Part shown: one piece after another, positions 25,920 through 36,867 of the stretch
Position numbering within the stretch: the stretch's first letter is position 1
Layout of the letters: the number at the start of each line of letters is the position of its first letter
Assembly (NCBI GenBank): GCA_024195265.1
Contig: JAJLRJ010000009.1
Location: 7,573,791-7,637,790 of the forward strand
Origin: Dendrophyllia cribrosa
Lineage: Eukaryota > Cnidaria > Anthozoa > Scleractinia > Dendrophylliidae
Length of the DNA stretch: 64,000 nucleotides
Reading direction: 5' to 3'
Translations under genes and position numbers: made by a program
Notes under the pieces: model-generated
Databases searched by the model: none
Seen by the model: only the letters and a program-made list of their open reading frames with translations
Told to the model about the DNA's origin: nothing

Positions 25920-28900
25920 ATCAGTAAGTATGAGGCAATTGGCTTAAAGACGACCTGAAATATATTTTTGTTGTAAGCTACCCAAGCAATGCGTAACATA
26001 GCACGTGATCATTTTCAATATGGCGGTTTTCACTTGAGTGTCGAAATCCACCGTAGGAAAAAAGATGGCGGCTGTCCATTTTACCACAATACCTTGCGGA
26101 CCTAACACAGCACATAAGGCACAAAGAAAGCCAATTTTTTACAATATTTGTTCCAGTACTAAGGACAATGTGCAGACTAGGTTTGAAGATTTTATAACTT
26201 TTCTTTACATTTTTATGAACGTTGTGAAGGTTTTTGTGCGCTAAGAGTTGTGGGTAAATGTACCAGTCGCCATCTTTTTTCCTACCGAGGATTGCTTTGG
26301 TTTTGGACTGCTATGCTTTGTGATTGGCTAAAAATCTCGCGCCACTTTATCAACCAATCAGAAGTCAAACCAAAAATCGTGACTTGCTCGCACGAGTTTT
26401 CCCGCGCTTGGCACCGGCTGCATGTATTTGCTACGAGTTATGAGATTGGTTCATTGACTAAAACTCTCGCGCCACTTTATCAACCAATAAGAAGTAAAAC
26501 CAAAATCAATCGTGACTTGCTCGCACGGTTTTCCCGCGCTTGGCGCCGGCTGCATGAATTTGCCACGAGTTCTGATTGGTTCAATGGATTGTCTGCGTCT
26601 GCTGTGATTAGTCTGAGTGATAACTTTGGTTTTGGTTTTACGACACTCATTTGAAACCCACTCTTACACGTAAAACCAATCCGTGATATGTATGTATTTC
26701 GGACGTTTTACTAAATAGCGTGAGACATATAGTCATTCTGAAATATTCATTTCATAAAATTAGACCAAGTAAAACAGTTTGAGACCCGCAAGGGCGGCGA
26801 GGCCACAACTCTGGGTCAGCCGTATGACTTCCAGTCTATCATGCACTATTCCAACAAGGAATTCAGCAGCAATGGAGGCGATACGATTCAGGCCATCGCC
26901 GATCCCAGCATGCTGCTTGGTAATGTCAACTCTCTGTCTGCGTTAGATGTGATGGAGATTAACCTGCTGTACAGGTGTCCAGAGGCACTGAAGCAAGGTA
27001 CAGTGGGAGTTTTTGTATTCGGCATGTAATGCGTGCAGAAAGTCACGTTGATAGTCAATTGAACAATTCTTATAAATGTTCATATATTTACATTCATATA
27101 TATTCAGCTATCATCGGGTATGTTACGAACTCACAATTGACCATCTATCCATGTGGCTTGATGGCTCATTGGAAAGAGCATTGCACCGGTATCGCAAGGT
27201 CATGGGTTCGAATCCCGTTCAAGCCTGAATTTTTTTTAGGTTGCTTTTTTCAACCAAGTCATGGCGCTATCAGGCTACCAAGTTATGGAATGCCCTTCCT
27301 AATACGTTGCGAAAGGCAATTGACCACAACGCGTTTAGAAAAGGCCTATATGATATTAACATTGAAGTGTAGAAATTAATGATAGTATTGATATTGTAAT
27401 GTATTTTATCATTTTTATAGATTAATATTGTACATATATACTCTTATTTTTATCTATCTAGTAATTTTTCTTTGTACTAATTTAGTTCGTGGCATTACCT
27501 GTTAACTAGCTGGTGTGTCTCTTAGGTACACTACTTATAGCTAAGCGTAATTGTACACGTTAAACAAAGTTGTTGTATTGTATTGTATTAAGTTGAGAGC
27601 ACACTGCGAGGATCACGGATTTCACTCTTCTTCTTAAGGAGGCAATAGCAAGAATATCCAAACCCCCGGAGGGAGAGTGGGGTAAAAAAGGACGGGGGTT
27701 AGTGTTACTGCGTAAGGTGCACAAAATGTAAACTGACTGCCATTAGAATTATCGCGGTACCTTTGAATTTTGGTATCGAGCCGAAAGAAATATGACAGAA
27801 TTGGTACCTCTTTATAGCTTTATACGGGTAGAGGTAAAAATCCATTTGAGCCACGCCCATCAAACGACATTTTGGTACCTTTTAGGGTGTCTATCGAAAA
27901 TTTTAGAAGGGCAACCCCTGTTACATGGGAGTCCTCCCCCCCCCCCCCCCCCCCCCCCAGACAGACCCAATGTTAGGACTTAGCTTCATAAACATTTACC
28001 TCTATTTTCGGTTATTTTACAGTTGATAACTACATAGTGACCATTTACACGGGAAACAAATATTTGGCGGGAACTGATGCCAGAGTGTTTGTTGAGTTAT
28101 TCGGCCAGACGCGAAACTCAGGAGAAGTAGAAATGGCGGGAACGGAGGCTGCGTTCGAGAGGGGCGGGTGAGTACTAAACACTAGTTTTAAAACTGCAGC
28201 ACGAAAAACAGTATGCAGATAAAATGTGAGTACAATCTGTTTTTTTTTTTTCAATTTTAGAAAGGATACGTTCAACGCCATTGCACCAGACCTTGGACGA
28301 CTCGTCAAACTGAGCATCAGGCGCGACAATCGGGGATATTCGGCAGGATGGTATTTGAGCAAGGTAACCACATCTTTGCTGAAAAATCTGCGATGCTTAC
28401 CATCGTTCAGTTAACTTTGAAGAAGGAAAACATGCAAAATACACCTACATCAGTTGCATAGACTAAACAGAACAGACAAAATGCATCACTTCAGCGAACA
28501 GCCCACCATTTCTTTAATTTCAGTTTCTAAAGAGCCTCTAAAGGAAATGACGCGCATCATGTTATTTTTTTTTCAACCAATGTTTCAATCTGTTTTTTTG
28601 TGTACATGGTAAGCACTCCTGATCTCATGTGCCGTTTGAAACGCGATTAAATGGTCTCAGAAACCTATACGTCCTAATATAGTAACACTTACGAAAGCCA
28701 ACAGTCACATTTGTATAAATGGAACCTTAGTAAAATGGTCCAATTTTTTTTTTACTATTAATGTACTAAAACTATTGAGAACTTTCTTGGGCTACGGATG
28801 GGCAAGATGAAAAAAAACTTGCAATTTGAAAAAGTAAGTAAGGCCGATGTTTTCATTGAGTACTGCCGCTGCAAATCGTTCTCAATCTATCTAGCCATGG

Positions 28901-29101
28901 CTGGGGTTCAGTACATTATCGTTATTTTTCGCAGCTTTGTCCCAAATAAGTAGAATCCCTGCGATATAGTCGTATAAACTGATAAAGTTTATTATTTTCA
29001 CCTAGGTTCGAGTGCAGAATATTAAGAGCCAAATGGATGTGTCGTTCACATGCTCTTGTTGGGTAGAAAGTTCTAACACCAAGACGTTGTTTCCTAATTA
29101 A
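20229..29101 (+). CDS. Secreted astacin metalloprotease with C-terminal PLAT domain, nine exons
   Basis: Exons: 20229-20295, 21441-21557, 23849-23974, 24656-24773, 25564-25745, 26770-26997, 28023-28167, 28261-28363, 29006-29101. The phases all fit, giving 393 residues. Residues 1-20 are a signal peptide. About 22-71 is a short basic propeptide. The catalytic domain (about 72-278) has the zinc motif HELMHALGFFH (173-183), Met-turn SIMHY (226-230, Tyr230) and four cysteines (123, 146, 165, 273) for the two conserved disulfides. The PLAT domain (about 283-393) follows directly. It should be an extracellular zinc endopeptidase; the PLAT may anchor it to lipid or matrix. Exon 2 (propeptide) is inferred from an open, phase-1 symmetric exon with good splice sites. 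The exon 6 acceptor is set at 26770 because the nearer CAG would create a stop. No usual CUB, EGF, MAM or ShK tail is seen. The divergent neighbour is a PLAT-only paralogue. Confidence 0.88.
24382..24477. repeat. Inverted repeat with GACGTTTC ends
   Basis: TTAAGACGTTTCATCTTATC and GATAAGACGAAACGTC are inverse complements with one gap, and AGAACAATTG/CAATTGTTCT pair at the centre. It lies in an intron of the astacin-PLAT gene. Noncoding. Confidence 0.7.
25881..25921. repeat. (AAAT)n microsatellite
   Basis: About ten TAAA units in a row, in an intron of the astacin-PLAT gene. Confidence 0.9.
26020..26660. repeat. Dispersed repeat with internal ~125-bp duplication
   Basis: CTCGCGCCACTTTATCAACC, CGTGACTTGCTCGCACG and TTTTCCCGCGCTTGG each occur twice about 125 bp apart. 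A diverged inverse copy lies at about 46950-47430 (GAACCAATCAGAGC, CGAGCAAGTGACGATTGC, GATTGGTTGAAAAAGTGGCG), with GAGTGTCGAAA/TTTCGACACTC at the outer ends. The long open frame inside is not a gene. Confidence 0.6.
27155..27226 (+). tRNA. tRNA-like sequence, probable pseudo-tRNA or SINE head (anticodon position GGT)
   Basis: A full cloverleaf can be drawn: 7-bp acceptor GGCTTGA/TCAAGCC, D stem GCTC/GAGC with GG in the loop, T stem ATGGG/CCCGT with loop TTCGAAT (B box). The anticodon arm is weak: stem TTGCA/CGCAA has a mismatch at the loop side, and position 33 is C rather than the usual T. It sits in an astacin-PLAT intron just upstream of a LINE 3' end. I read it as a tRNA-derived retroposon piece rather than a working tRNA(Thr) gene. 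Confidence 0.5.
27245..27590 (+). mobile_element. LINE 3' fragment with (TGTAT)n tail
   Basis: 27283-27380 encodes a KLWNALPNTLRKAI-type string, then FRKGLYDI and a stop. This is the typical C-terminal tail of L2/CR1-type LINE reverse-transcriptase ORFs. It is followed by an AT-rich 3' UTR and a TGTATTGTATTGTATT tail at about 27570-27588. It is 5'-truncated and sits in an astacin-PLAT intron. Confidence 0.65.
27655..27960. mobile_element. Poly-C-ended element, second copy of 14119-14445
   Basis: It carries ATTATCGCGGTACCTTT, GAATTGGTACCTCT, CCACGCCCATCAAACGAC and GGTACCTTTTAGGG in the same order as the copy at 14119, and ends in a C run of about 22 at 27937-27958. Noncoding. Confidence 0.6.
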
Positions 29102-29259
29102 ACCACCGCCTAGTTCTGAAGCTGGTTTCATTCAGTATTTTGTATTAGAAATCTGAAATCGCGAATAATTTAGTGTTGACAGCCTAGCTAGTTTACAGCT
29201 GTTCCCTTCCTCTGGCGAGCGAGTGCGAATTTCCTGTAAGGTCCTGAGAATCACAACAG

Positions 29260-29464
29260 TAGGGAGCTTTTGATTTAAGTACGAGTACGACTTTTGAATT
29301 TAAAGCCAGTCACATCCCCAGAACTGTCGATCTTTCCCAGAAGATAAAGGAGACTTAAGGTATAAAACTGGAGTGATAAATGTTTATCTAGGGCATGCGA
29401 ACTAGGTTTGAAAAGTCGTACTCGTACTCAATCTCGTACTCGTAGTCCGATCTAACGTTCCCTA
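29260..29464. mobile_element. MITE with TAGGGA ends and GTACGAGTACGA repeats
   Basis: TAGGGAGC at the left and GTTCCCTA at the right, with AAGTACGAGTACGAC mirrored by GTCGTACTCGTACT. A second copy is inserted in another MITE at about 49842-50064. No target duplication is clear here. Confidence 0.65.
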
Positions 29465-30749
29465 TTATGTCGGTCCTAGAACCGAACCACCTGCTAACGT
29501 TCAGTCGGTGATGACGTAATTCGCGCTAATAGTAAGTGAGCGGAAGGGAACACCCGAATACAAGACTGTGATGTTTTGTCAATATTACCCTAATGTGTTT
29601 AATTTCGTGGGGTTTACAATTCACGAAAATCGACCAAAATTGTCGAGTTAAATTTCCGCAGGTAAAATGTTTGCGATATTCAACGAATCAAGTACAAAAA
29701 CAAGTCATCGTAAACAGATTTTTAACATACTAAGAATTTGCACGTCATCGATAACGGAATCCCTCCTGATGACATGTACTGTAATGTGTGCCATTATGGA
29801 AAGTTTGGTTTTCTAGTACTCAAAGCCTCTGTCCTTTTAAAATCTTCCTGTTTGAAAAATGTTATTTTAACATGTATAAATTTATTAATTTATCTTTAAA
29901 AAAATAAAATTGTGTTTAACCATTATAAAAGTACAGTCAAGGGGAGAAAATGACCGAAAATAGGAAAGGCTACGTGATATCGGCCCATGAAGACATCACC
30001 TTGACGGTGCGCAAAAATTACGAAAATTAAACCCGCGGGAAAATGTAAGGCATTAGGCCAGTATTTCATGCGTTCCTCTTTTCGTCGAGTTTCATGTGAA
30101 AAAGTAAGACAGTTATAATTCAGTTCGCCAGATCAGCAGGATGTTTGTAGAGGTCATCAAAAGGACACTAGAGCCACAATATGTTCAGTTTTGAAATATT
30201 TGCAAGAGTGTGTTGAAATCTTGCAGGTTATGCACTTTGTATGAAGGTATGGAAGAAAACAGTCCGAGAGTAGCGAAACAGTCCCTGCAGTCTCGCATAA
30301 GCAATTTAGAATTTAGAATGAATATTATCAGTCTCAATAACTTTAATGTAAGTGTTTTGAAAATAAAAAAACAGAAACATTCTTCGCCGTGACATTGTAT
30401 TTATCTAAAAAGACAGCTAGTACAATCAACTTTCTCTTAACGGACATCTTTCTAACATGGACACGAAGTAGGTCCCTGTCGGACTTCTGTCACTCGAGTG
30501 ATTTCCCTTTAAGACATGTACAGAAAACTTTCTAAGACGGACAGTTATTAGTGTTGGTCCAATACGGTATCTGTCCTAGAGAGCTGACTGTAAGTGACTG
30601 TGTTAAAATGCAACTAAAAATGTCACTGAGAACCAAGAACAAACTCAACCTATTATGGTGGGATGCGAGTGATCTTACAAGTGGCGGGTCAAGGGGAGGA
30701 ACACACAGCCTCACTCCCCTTTTATTCAGCCTCTAACGTTTTCACCCAC

Positions 30750-30780
30750 CCCCCCCCCCCCTCCCCCCCCCCCCCCCCCG
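30750..30780. repeat. Poly-C tract
   Basis: About 30 bases, nearly all C with a single T and G. It lies just outside the LINE tail. Confidence 0.85.
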
Positions 30781-30796
30781 CCCCCACCTCTTTCAT

Positions 30797-31266
30797 CACC
30801 ATCATCATCATCATAGCTTTATTTAAAAACACGGTATCCCATCATTAGTTACAAAATGCTCTTCCAGAGAGCCGTGTATACTAAATATTCTCTATAAAGA
30901 CCTAAACATGTTAAAAATTTCTAATTAAAATTACAATACTAATGGATTTTTCTATGTTTACCTAAGATTAAAACTACTATAAGGCGGCTTTAAAGGATGC
31001 GATAGATGGCTCAGCTTTGATTTCATTTGATAGGCCATTCCAAAGAACAGTGCCCCGATAGTTAAAGCTACACTTTCCCGCTTCCTTTCGGGGTCTATGA
31101 ACAAACAAATTGTTCAAGTTGTTTCTCAGTTTATAAGAATGAACATTCGTTATTGGTCGAAAAAGATTTACGATAAAGTCTGGACCCGCCACAGCGTGAC
31201 ATAGGTTTGGAGCTTTTCGTCGTATTTTTTTTGAAATGCAGTTCCGAGAAAAGGAAGACCGCCACT
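30797..31266 (-). mobile_element. LINE 3' end inserted directly behind the P450 stop codon
   Basis: On minus, 31160-30977 encodes NVHSYKLRNN, RGTVLWNGLSNEI and SFKAAL then a stop, the C-terminal signature of L2/CR1-like LINE ORF2. The 3' UTR ends in an ATG microsatellite at about 30797-30814. The upstream limit is unclear; the open frame begins at the end of the P450 coding region, so the insertion lies in its 3' UTR. It is 5'-truncated. Confidence 0.65.
30818..30823 (-). terminator. Candidate poly(A) signal for the P450 gene, from the LINE
   Basis: TTTATT on plus gives AATAAA on minus, just before the LINE microsatellite tail, about 445 bp beyond the P450 stop. It may end the P450 transcript. 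Inferred from position only. Confidence 0.35.
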
Positions 31267-34200
31267 TCATTTTCTTTTGATAGCACGGATCTTGTAGGGC
31301 GAAGGAAACTGGATAAAGGTTCCTTTTGAGTTCGGTGGAAGGCCATCTTCAGCGATAAAAGTGAACTTGTAAAACAACCACGAGACAAACAAGAACAACT
31401 CAATTTTAGCCAGAGATTCGCCAGCACAAACCCGACGCCCAGCTCCGAAAGGGTAAAAGTTGCGTTGGTTGGTGACTAGCTTGCCATCTGAATCAATATG
31501 ACGATACGGGTTAAACACTGTGGGGTCTTGCCAACATTTGGGATTCATATGAACAGATTCTGTGTTTGCAAACACAATGGTATCTTTGGGAACACGGTAA
31601 CCACACAGCGTGGTATCCTTGAGAGAAACGTGAGGAAATAAAAGCGGGACCACGTTTCCAACCCGTAGCGTCTCCATGATGGTGGCTTGAATAAGAGGCA
31701 GATTGGGACGGTCGTTCAAAGTGGGATAACGGTCACCAACTATTTCATGTAACTGATGCTGAATGTCCTCTTGATACTCCGGATAGTGAACCAAGAAGGC
31801 GATGACCCATTTCAATGTTGTGCTTGTGGTTTCGTAGCCGGCAATAAACATGTCCAGGATAGTGTTAATAAAGTAGTCATCGGAAATAAGCGCGGCTTTT
31901 TCTTCATTATTTTCTGCTTCAGCTTCATATTTGGCGTGAAGAAGACCTGAGATCAGATCTTGCATAGGCTTTGCTGGATCAAATTTCTCTTTTCGTTCTC
32001 TCAAGAATTTGCGAATGATATTATGCATTTTAAAGAAAGGCTGGATACAGCGATCGTAAGCCTTAATGGGCAGATAGTGTGCGAACGGGAAAAACTCTAA
32101 GATAGCAACCATCTGAGCATCGTCAACATTGGCAATAAAGTCCGAGTTAAGTTTTAAGAGCGAGTTCAAATCTGGGTTTGTTGTGTCGCAGCCTTGTCCA
32201 AAAGTGATGCCAAAAATTACGTCTGCCACGCCACAAACCAAGATCCATGCCGGATCAAACGGCCTTCCATCCTGTTCTTCAACAAACTGCACCAGTTTCG
32301 CTGTCTGTGTTGAGACCCGTCTTTCTATCAGAGGAATGTCCGAGATGTACTTTCGCAAGGTTTTTGTGAAAAGTTTGCGATGAAATCTCCAGGCAGGTCC
32401 ATAGTTACCGAACACGATATCTTTCCCCCCTGAAATTCAAAAGAGGACGTATGAGTATCATGAAATATACATAAATTAACGGATTGATTCGAATTGCTAT
32501 CAGTTTGGTTTCAGAATATTTAAGATTGTCGTAACGACCAAGTGACGTTCTTTCGGTTATCACTGAAGACTAAACTGTGTCTTACGAAAATTACCCGAAC
32601 TGACTCTCGAAGATTTTTCGAGATTTCCGAAGATGACCCGACGATTTTCAAAGATATACGAAATTCACTCGTCGATTTCCGAAAAATTTCTGAAATCTCT
32701 TTGTTCATTACGAAACAGTACAGCTTGTTTTTGTGCAAATTTCTTGTAGACATAAGAGACGACATTTTGTATGTTATTTGGGAAGGCTGTTATCCCAACA
32801 CCAAGTGTTAGAGATAAAAACAACATTGGTAACAGGGAGGGTAGGGGGGGGGGGGGGGGGGGGGAGGGGGGTGTGGCGGGGTCGCAAAGTCAGCTACTGG
32901 TGTGAATATTGGCTATTTTTCAGTTAAAGAGCTTATGTGTCTCAGTCGTTTTATCAAGATTGTATAGTTCTAAAAGTAATAAAGACATTTCAGTCACCTA
33001 CCTAGAGTCTGTGCATCGGTAACATATGTTTGTGGTCTTCCGGCAAAATCGCCTGATTTGTTTATAAGCATCTCCTTAACGGCTTCGTTAGATGTGGCCA
33101 TAACGAACTTGTAGCTTCCAATTTTCAGAGAGAACACATGGCCGTATTTTATTCTGACACTGCAAAGTAAAACAGGTTTCGTGAGTAAATTCCATAACGG
33201 ACATAAGTCCTTGAGTCATGATTCGTAGCCTGTTCAAATGAAGGACAGGAGGAAAACAGTAAGGTCAAAAAGACCTCTCTCATAATATGCATATGGGGAC
33301 CAAGTATTGCAAACGTAATATGCATATAGGGGCCAAGCTAAGTATTGCAAACGTAATAATATGCATATAGTTTAAGTTTAAGTTTAATGAATTCGCCACA
33401 TTAAAAAAAAAACATTTACAAGCAACTAACATAATATATACAATAACAAATGGAAAATAGATTAAAGTGTGGCAGGAGTAAGAAACAGAACTTTCGTTTC
33501 AATTGCAACCGTTCCCCTCCTGATACAAACTATAAGATATACTAAGCTCTACATGTAATATGAAAAAGTACAGGAAACACGCGGTAAAAACTTATGACTA
33601 GAAGATTATAAATACTGAAATAAACAGTCGATAGCTGATCAAATGAAAATAGTGTTAAATCATAAACTAACTATGCTGGCTATTAAAATTGATCACTAGC
33701 CTGGAGGGCTATAAGTACATCGTTTTCTTTTATATATATCGAGAAGGTTAGATTTAAACAAAGGTAATGACTTGTTTCACTTGATATAAGATGGCAAAGT
33801 GTTCCACAGTTCAGCAGTTCTAATAAAATAAGATTTCCTAAAATAATTCTGCTTATGTTGGCCTTGCCGGTTATGTCGGTCATGGAAGACTATAAATTCT
33901 CAATAGGATTCGCTCGTGCCTATCAATTTTGAGAATTATACTCGGCAAAATTTTAGATGTTGTTATAACAAAATTACAATCCAAATAAACATTTGGACAA
34001 AAGTGTTTGTACTATATTTATGCCAAAATTCAACTGTTGGTTTCTCTATACAAACTAGCCTGAGAAAACAGACGTCGTTTCGTGGCGCCACCACTGGGGC
34101 CCCTGCGAAACGGACGTCGTCTGTTTTCTCAGGCTATCTACAAACTTGATTCAAGCGCACCGTGAGATTCTACAGTAACACAGCTGTCAATCGCTGTCAT

Positions 34201-36096
34201 TTTTTGTTGCGCCACTGCACGTGTCTTTTAGTTGGCTCCGGCTGTTTACCTATCGGTCAAGTACATTCTCAAGTGTGGTTACTTCGGCTTCTTTCAAATA
34301 GACACGTTGCCATGGTCACAAAGTAGGGTTCAGTCAAGTGTGTGCATTTTACTCTTTCACATTCAAAGTAGGCCGTTTCAAGTGCACCCAATAGACCTTT
34401 ATCACGCAGCGGCCATGTTGACTCCCTGGAGAATAAAATGCTTTGTTTTTGCCCGCCTAACCTCGTTTTCAAGTTTTTCACTGCGAGGGTTAGCGACGTA
34501 AATCTTTTGTTTTTATACAAAATGGTGGGGCGTGATAAATGCCCATGCATGCGTTTACAGTGTGGTGCGGGCCACAGCTGAGCAGCGTTACAGTATTCAA
34601 AATTGGAGGGAATGCAATTTTCCATTTGTGGAGCAACACGTTAATTTGAAACAGTCGACTAATATTTCTTTTTCAGACGAAAGCGTATTCCACCATCTCA
34701 CCTGAAAACTTTACTGTTGCGAGTTGGGCGAGAAAACTTGCGTGTGACATGCACGATGTGCACTTAAAATTCGACTCTTCAAACAACAGCAGTCGAAATA
34801 CCTTGAACGACAATTGAAATTTTCACACCGATGGACCGTCAGTAAGCCGCCCAAAATAGCATTTATGACTACCTGATATATAACATGTCAGTATTTATTC
34901 ATGCAAAACATTTTCTACGATCTTGAATGTACCATATGAAAACGAGGCATTAACTAAAAAGTGTTAAAAAAATAGGTTTTAAATTTAAAATTGACCCACT
35001 GCATTTGGAAACAGCGTTTAGAAAGTACAAATGGTCAAAAGCGACAAGTCTTTGGCTTGAATCACATACCAAGTCAATTCATTCAAACATTAGATTTGAA
35101 AATAGGCCCCAAGGCGATCATTTCATATGTGGACTACAAATAAAATTAAGAACAAGCGACACTAACTTAAACAAACAACAGAAGCCGGTAACAGTTGTTA
35201 AGTAAATTGTAAGTTCAGTTTTCTGTGTTTCTAACAACTGTTTTGTGGTTGTAACACAGTTGCGACTTTCAATGTCATTAAGGGCCATTAATTTTGATCT
35301 TAAAGTTCATCATACTTAAAAAGTGAAGGATGAAAAACAGTAAAATTCACTGTTCTTTCACTTATTCTCTAAAATTATAACAGAATGAGTCTACTTGTTA
35401 TTAATTGGTGAAGTTATGTAACATCTTTAATGGAATGGCATTTAACGAAGCACTTTATTAAACAGCAATATATACATTATTAATGCTAAGAATGCATTTT
35501 ACAAGCTAAAAGAAATGTTCATTCTTGACTAATTAATATGCATGATCAGTAGTGGGTGGAAACCTTGCAATATCATAATTTCATAATTTCAACTGATGGT
35601 TTTAGTTTTTATCATTCAGTATAACTATTAAATTAAGTGTTACAAATTTAAAAATGCAGGCGACAACTCAACACTACGCCGATTACTTTCTTTCTGGATC
35701 TTGGAAGATCTCGGAGGGATGCTTGTACTAGACTATAGACGTCACTCCAAGTGCAGATTAAACAATTCAACATGCAAGTCTAGTATAACAGATTTAATGC
35801 CTGATAAATCTTCCTTTAAGTTCCGTTATACTAGCTTTCAATTTTGAATCGTTTAATCTGCTCGTTAAATTAAGGGTTGATTCCACTCACCTTCGGAAAA
35901 CATCGCTTAGCTTTTTCGCCTTGCAGTCGAGTGAAAAAACGTTTCCCAAAATAGGAAGAGCTGATAAGCGAGGCCCAGGCGGCATACATCGGAATTCATA
36001 GAGCACCGTTATGTAATGCAGAATGCATAGTAGAAACAATAGAAGCAGGACATTTTCAAGGCTGAGATGATCAGAAATGCTAGTGAGTACCGACAT
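31267..36096 (-). CDS. Cytochrome P450, CYP2-clan (CYP1/CYP17-like), three exons
   Basis: Exons on minus: 36096-35891, 33159-33002, 32429-31267. All are GT-AG with phases 2 and 1, giving 508 residues, normal for a microsomal P450. The N-terminus has a hydrophobic anchor (VLLLLFLLCILHY, about 15-30) and a proline hinge MPPGPRLSALPILGN, so it should sit in the ER membrane. Motifs: I-helix AGYETT (318-323), K-helix ETLR (374-377), FNPYRH in the meander and the heme loop FGAGRRVCAG (449-458, ligand Cys456). All catalytic residues are intact. It is a heme monooxygenase of small lipophilic substrates using P450 reductase; the substrate cannot be predicted. The large last exon and the motif spelling resemble CYP17/CYP1 relatives. 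Introns hold a LINE fragment and small MITEs. A LINE end follows the stop at once. Confidence 0.95.
32847..32872. repeat. Poly-G tract in P450 intron 2
   Basis: A run of G broken by one A, followed by GTGTGGCGGGG. Confidence 0.85.
33365..33905 (-). mobile_element. LINE 3' fragment with (ACTTAA)n tail in P450 intron 1
   Basis: On minus, 33820-33700 reads RTAELWNTLPSYIK, a stop, then SLPLFKSNLLDIYKRKR and a stop, again the C-terminus of an L2-type LINE ORF, broken by one nonsense codon. The tail near 33365-33390 is a TTTAAG repeat. Confidence 0.6.
34056..34136. mobile_element. Short palindromic MITE (81 bp)
   Basis: TAGCCTGAGAAAACAGACGT is mirrored by GTCTGTTTTCTCAGGCTA, with CGTTTCG/CGAAACG pairing inward. 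The flanks share TACAAACT. Confidence 0.8.
34160..35880. other. P450 intron 1, distal part
   Basis: 34230-34640 resembles dispersed repetitive DNA (words such as ATAGACCTTTATCACGCAGC). The remainder is AT-rich with no gene or exon that I can support. Confidence 0.3.
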
Positions 36097-36403
36097 ATTG
36101 AACGATTAAACATCCAAACCCCCGTGCTACTGAAGCGCTTTTTGATAATAACGTCATATAGAGTCACTGAAGCGTGATCATGACGAACATACCAGAGTCA
36201 TACAACCTGCAGAGCTTTTCTTTTCACTTTTTGACCTTCGCTAATAACAGGTGTTATACGATTAAGATCAGTGTTTGCAAATGTTGCAGATACACGCCAA
36301 TTCGTGAGAGAAACAGGACAATTTTGCAAAGCTAAACTAGTGAGCAGCACTTTTACAAACTTTTAAGTTTGTAAAAAAAAGTTTGATAAACTGATCTATT
36401 TTA

Positions 36404-36446
36404 TCCTACGCGTTTCGTCCGACTATCACGGACTTCATCAGGAAGT
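36404..36446 (-). ncRNA. Hammerhead-ribozyme-like motif, minus arm
   Basis: On minus: CTGATGA (36441-36435), stem II AGTCCG/CGGAC with loop TGATAGT, then GAAAC (36416-36412) and CGCGTA. The core nucleotides of the hammerhead (CUGAUGA and GAAA) are intact and stem II pairs perfectly. Stem III is minimal, as in ribozymes of Penelope-like elements. Stem I pairs weakly here (about 3 bp with one wobble). Confidence 0.55.
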
Positions 36447-36821
36447 TTTACAAATAACAGTTACATGCTTGTATGTATACACAACGTAAACCATAGAATG
36501 TTTTACGGATTTGCGTACTAAATCTGTGGTTCCCAAAAATAAATATGTCACACATATGGGATGTCATAAATATGTCATACATATGCTACAACTAAGTCAC
36601 GCCTTGTGAAAACATTTAGCTTCTTTCATATTAGGCTCAGAGTACTCAGCCTTCTTGGTCAGCGGGGCATCGCCAGGAGGAACTCTGGGACAATGGCAAT
36701 CTCGTACCTTCTTGGTCAGCGGGGCGTCGATTTTCAGCCGTTTTGTCCCTCAAACGGCTGAAAATCGAGCCTCCAGTTCCAATACGCAAATCCGTAAAAA
36801 ATTCTGTGGTTGCTTGTAAAA

Positions 36822-36867
36822 CTCCCTGATGAAGTCCGTGATAGTAGGGCGAAACTGCGCGTAGGAG
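36822..36867 (+). ncRNA. Hammerhead-ribozyme-like motif, plus arm
   Basis: Stem I CTCC (36822-36825) pairs with GGAG (36864-36867). The core is CTGATGA (36826-36832), stem II GTCC/GGGC with one wobble, then GAAAC (36851-36855), a 5-nt loop TGCGC and GTA with the predicted cleavage after A36863. Stem III is two base pairs (A-U, C-G). This is a complete minimal type-I hammerhead by inspection; activity is untested. Confidence 0.6.

Larger units (their letters stand above)
29102..30790. other. Intergenic DNA after the astacin-PLAT gene
   Basis: It contains the 3' UTR, a MITE at 29260-29464 and a CTGTCGGACTTCTGTC-type repeat near 30410-30600 that resembles the CAGTCAACT element near 62493. No gene is recognised. 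Confidence 0.4.

Noticed and set aside
26250..26654. Plus-strand open frame of 134 codons
   Set aside because: It spans two tandem copies of a dispersed repeat, and its protein repeats accordingly.
26759..26776. Splice acceptor AAACAG at 26776 for the sixth astacin exon
   Set aside because: In the required phase it creates GTT TGA, a stop. The AAG at 26769 keeps the frame and gives the expected residues before the Met-turn.
27155..27226. Functional tRNA-Thr(GGT) gene
   Set aside because: There is a mismatch in the anticodon stem, C at position 33 and a neighbouring LINE tail, so it is kept as a tRNA-like sequence.
34269..34625. Minus-strand open frame of 118 codons in P450 intron 1
   Set aside because: Repeat-like sequence with no recognisable domain; P450 splicing removes it.
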